The notes under the pieces were generated by a model, which saw nothing but the letters and a program-made list of their open reading frames with translations, was not told the origin of the DNA and did not search any database. This document shows positions 5,901 through 6,749 of a DNA stretch of 6,749 bases, piece after piece. This DNA is from Yinghuangia elevatio (lineage in GTDB: Bacteria > Actinomycetota > Actinomycetes > Streptomycetales > Streptomycetaceae). The DNA lies in NCBI RefSeq assembly GCF_040649515.1, contig NZ_JBEZFP010000236.1, positions 1 to 6,749 on the forward strand, given 5' to 3'. Numbering within the stretch: the stretch's first letter is position 1; every line of letters starts with the position of its first letter. A program made the position numbers and the translations under genes.

Positions 5901-6206
5901 CTACTCCATCATCGACGGGCCAACAGATAGCGGATCGGATGACGGCTCAGCGAAAGGCCCGGACATGGGCGACTGGGCTACCGGGTCATCCTCCAAGGGG
6001 TAGGGCATGCCGCTCTCGACGACGGGCGTCAGGCCTGCCCCCGCAACGGTCAGCAGTGCCGTGGTGGTCTCTGCGTCAGGGGCGCGCTTCGACGGCGCTT
6101 CCAGTTCGGGGACAGGCGAGGAAGCGACGGAAGCGACGCTTTGCAGGACCGGCGGTTGCTGCGGGGGGAAGGGGTCGGGCAAGGCTGAAGTGCGGTCAAG
6201 GTTCAC
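5901..6206 (-). CDS. Doubtful 101-codon hypothetical ORF
   Basis: GTG at 6206 to TAG at 5901. The protein is Pro/Ser/Ala/Glu-rich, without a signal peptide, membrane helix or recognisable motif. The nearest purine-rich stretch (GGAAGG) lies too far from the start to be a convincing ribosome-binding site. Overlapping open frames exist on the plus strand. It may be a chance ORF or the tail of a broken gene. Confidence 0.2.
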   Translation of the reverse strand: MNLDRTSALPDPFPPQQPPVLQSVASVASSPVPELEAPSKRAPDAETTTALLTVAGAGLTPVVESGMPYPLEDDPVAQSPMSGPFAEPSSDPLSVGPSMME

Positions 6207-6309
6207 CTACTTGGCACGCCTTCCATCCGCAGGAGACAACGCTGCCGGCTCTCAGGTGGCACCGTGGTGCCGGCCAGGTGACGCCGAACTGTGGGAGGAC
6301 GGGACGCCC

Positions 6310-6498
6310 CCGTTCGATGCGGGTGATGCCATGTCCCGGCAAACCAGGTGCGGGCCCGATGCATGAAGGCCATGACGGTCGCGGTCTTCTCGTCGGGCAG
6401 GGCCTTAGTGAAGGCCCTCGACAGCCGAGTGCAGCTAGATGTCCCCGCAGCGCTCGGGCTTCGTCTTCGAGTGCCCGGCGGCCTTGGCTTGGTCACTT
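6310..6498 (-). pseudogene. IS481-type transposase fragment, heavily degraded
   Basis: Read on the minus strand, three frames together give a stretch of the rve/DDE core of an IS481-type transposase: AAGHSKTKPER, LHSAVEG, KALPDEKTATVMAFMHRA, TWFAG and GITRIER. It is broken by an in-frame TAG (6437-6435), a TAA (6407-6405) and at least two frame changes. Neither end of the element is visible. IS481 transposases are about 300-400 residues; about 60 codons remain. The family assignment is from memory of the ALPDEK and GITRIER neighbourhoods. Confidence 0.65.
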
Positions 6499-6569
6499 TT
6501 CCGGCCGCGGGCACGCCAGCGCCGCCGAGGCAATACCGGGGGGAGGGCGTTCCGGTGAGCCATGGCTGG

Positions 6570-6749
6570 TCAGCCCGCGGCCAAGATGCGATCCGTGGGG
6601 TCGAGCGCGGGGTTGACCTGCGAGAGCCAGTTCTCCCCGAGCCGTTGCCCGCGGGACTCGATGTCCCTGCGCCCGATGCCGGTATCGACGGCGATCAGTC
6701 GATCGTCGGCCTCGACGAGAAGGCAACGGCAGACGAAATGGGAGACACC
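6570..6749 (-). pseudogene. Metallo-beta-lactamase-fold hydrolase, N-terminal part, truncated
   Basis: The frame enters from the right edge and stops at TGA 6572-6570. It reads SHFVCRCLLVEADDRLIAVDTGIGRRDIES, then NWLSQVNPALDPTDR, which matches the first beta-strands of the MBL-fold superfamily (CLLVE...LVDTGIG). The protein ends before the metal-binding HxHxDH motif, so the gene is cut off and cannot be a functional hydrolase as it stands. The IS481 fragment lies just downstream and may be linked to the truncation. The start codon is outside the window. Confidence 0.7.

Noticed and set aside
1..6749. tRNA, rRNA or CRISPR array
   Set aside because: No cloverleaf-like segment, rRNA core sequence or regularly spaced direct repeats were noticed.

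Overview
The window is very GC-rich, with the codon bias of an actinomycete. The protein styles (an ECF41/SigJ-type sigma factor with a SnoaL-like tail, actinobacterial IS21, ISL3 and IS481 transposases) suggest Streptomyces or a close relative. It is an accessory, transposon-scarred region. Only two genes look intact; nearly everything else is a mobile-element or gene relic.

Layout. At 1-110 is the tail of an unrecognised protein. From about 139 to 459 and again from 5341 to 5727 lie two halves of the C-terminal part of one IS21-type istA transposase. They are separated by a 4,874-bp block (460-5333). The block is bordered by a 7-bp direct repeat (cccgggg at 453-459 and 5334-5340). Removing it together with one repeat copy restores the istA reading frame as ...LSVPG-VPQIIDAHY.... 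The block starts TG and ends CA, has imperfect inverted ends, and carries a perfect 13-bp subterminal inverted repeat placed almost symmetrically (530-542 and 5248-5260). It therefore looks like one transposition unit that landed in an older, already decaying IS21 copy.

Inside the block, left to right: a leader with a hexamer repeat and a hairpin; an ISL3-family transposase broken by two frameshifts and cut off at about 1830; an IS21 istB ATPase fused head-on to that break and lacking its own start; a short membrane-protein tail that resembles DUF6223; and then, on the minus strand, a two-gene operon of an NDH-2-like FAD/NAD(P)H oxidoreductase (3812-5032) and an ECF41/SigJ-type sigma factor (2837-3790). 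A CRP-like palindrome (5101-5118) sits upstream of the operon. ECF41 factors are typically encoded beside oxidoreductases or carboxymuconolactone decarboxylases, so this pair is a self-contained regulatory module that appears to be cargo of, or trapped within, a transposon.

Right of the block, after the istA tail, there is about 580 bp with nothing recognisable except a doubtful 101-codon ORF. It is followed on the minus strand by a degenerate IS481-type transposase fragment and the N-terminal part of a truncated metallo-beta-lactamase-fold hydrolase that runs off the window end.

The main point of interest is the ECF41-oxidoreductase module lying between well-defined transposon ends inside a restorable istA gene. 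All homology calls were made by eye from the translated sequence.
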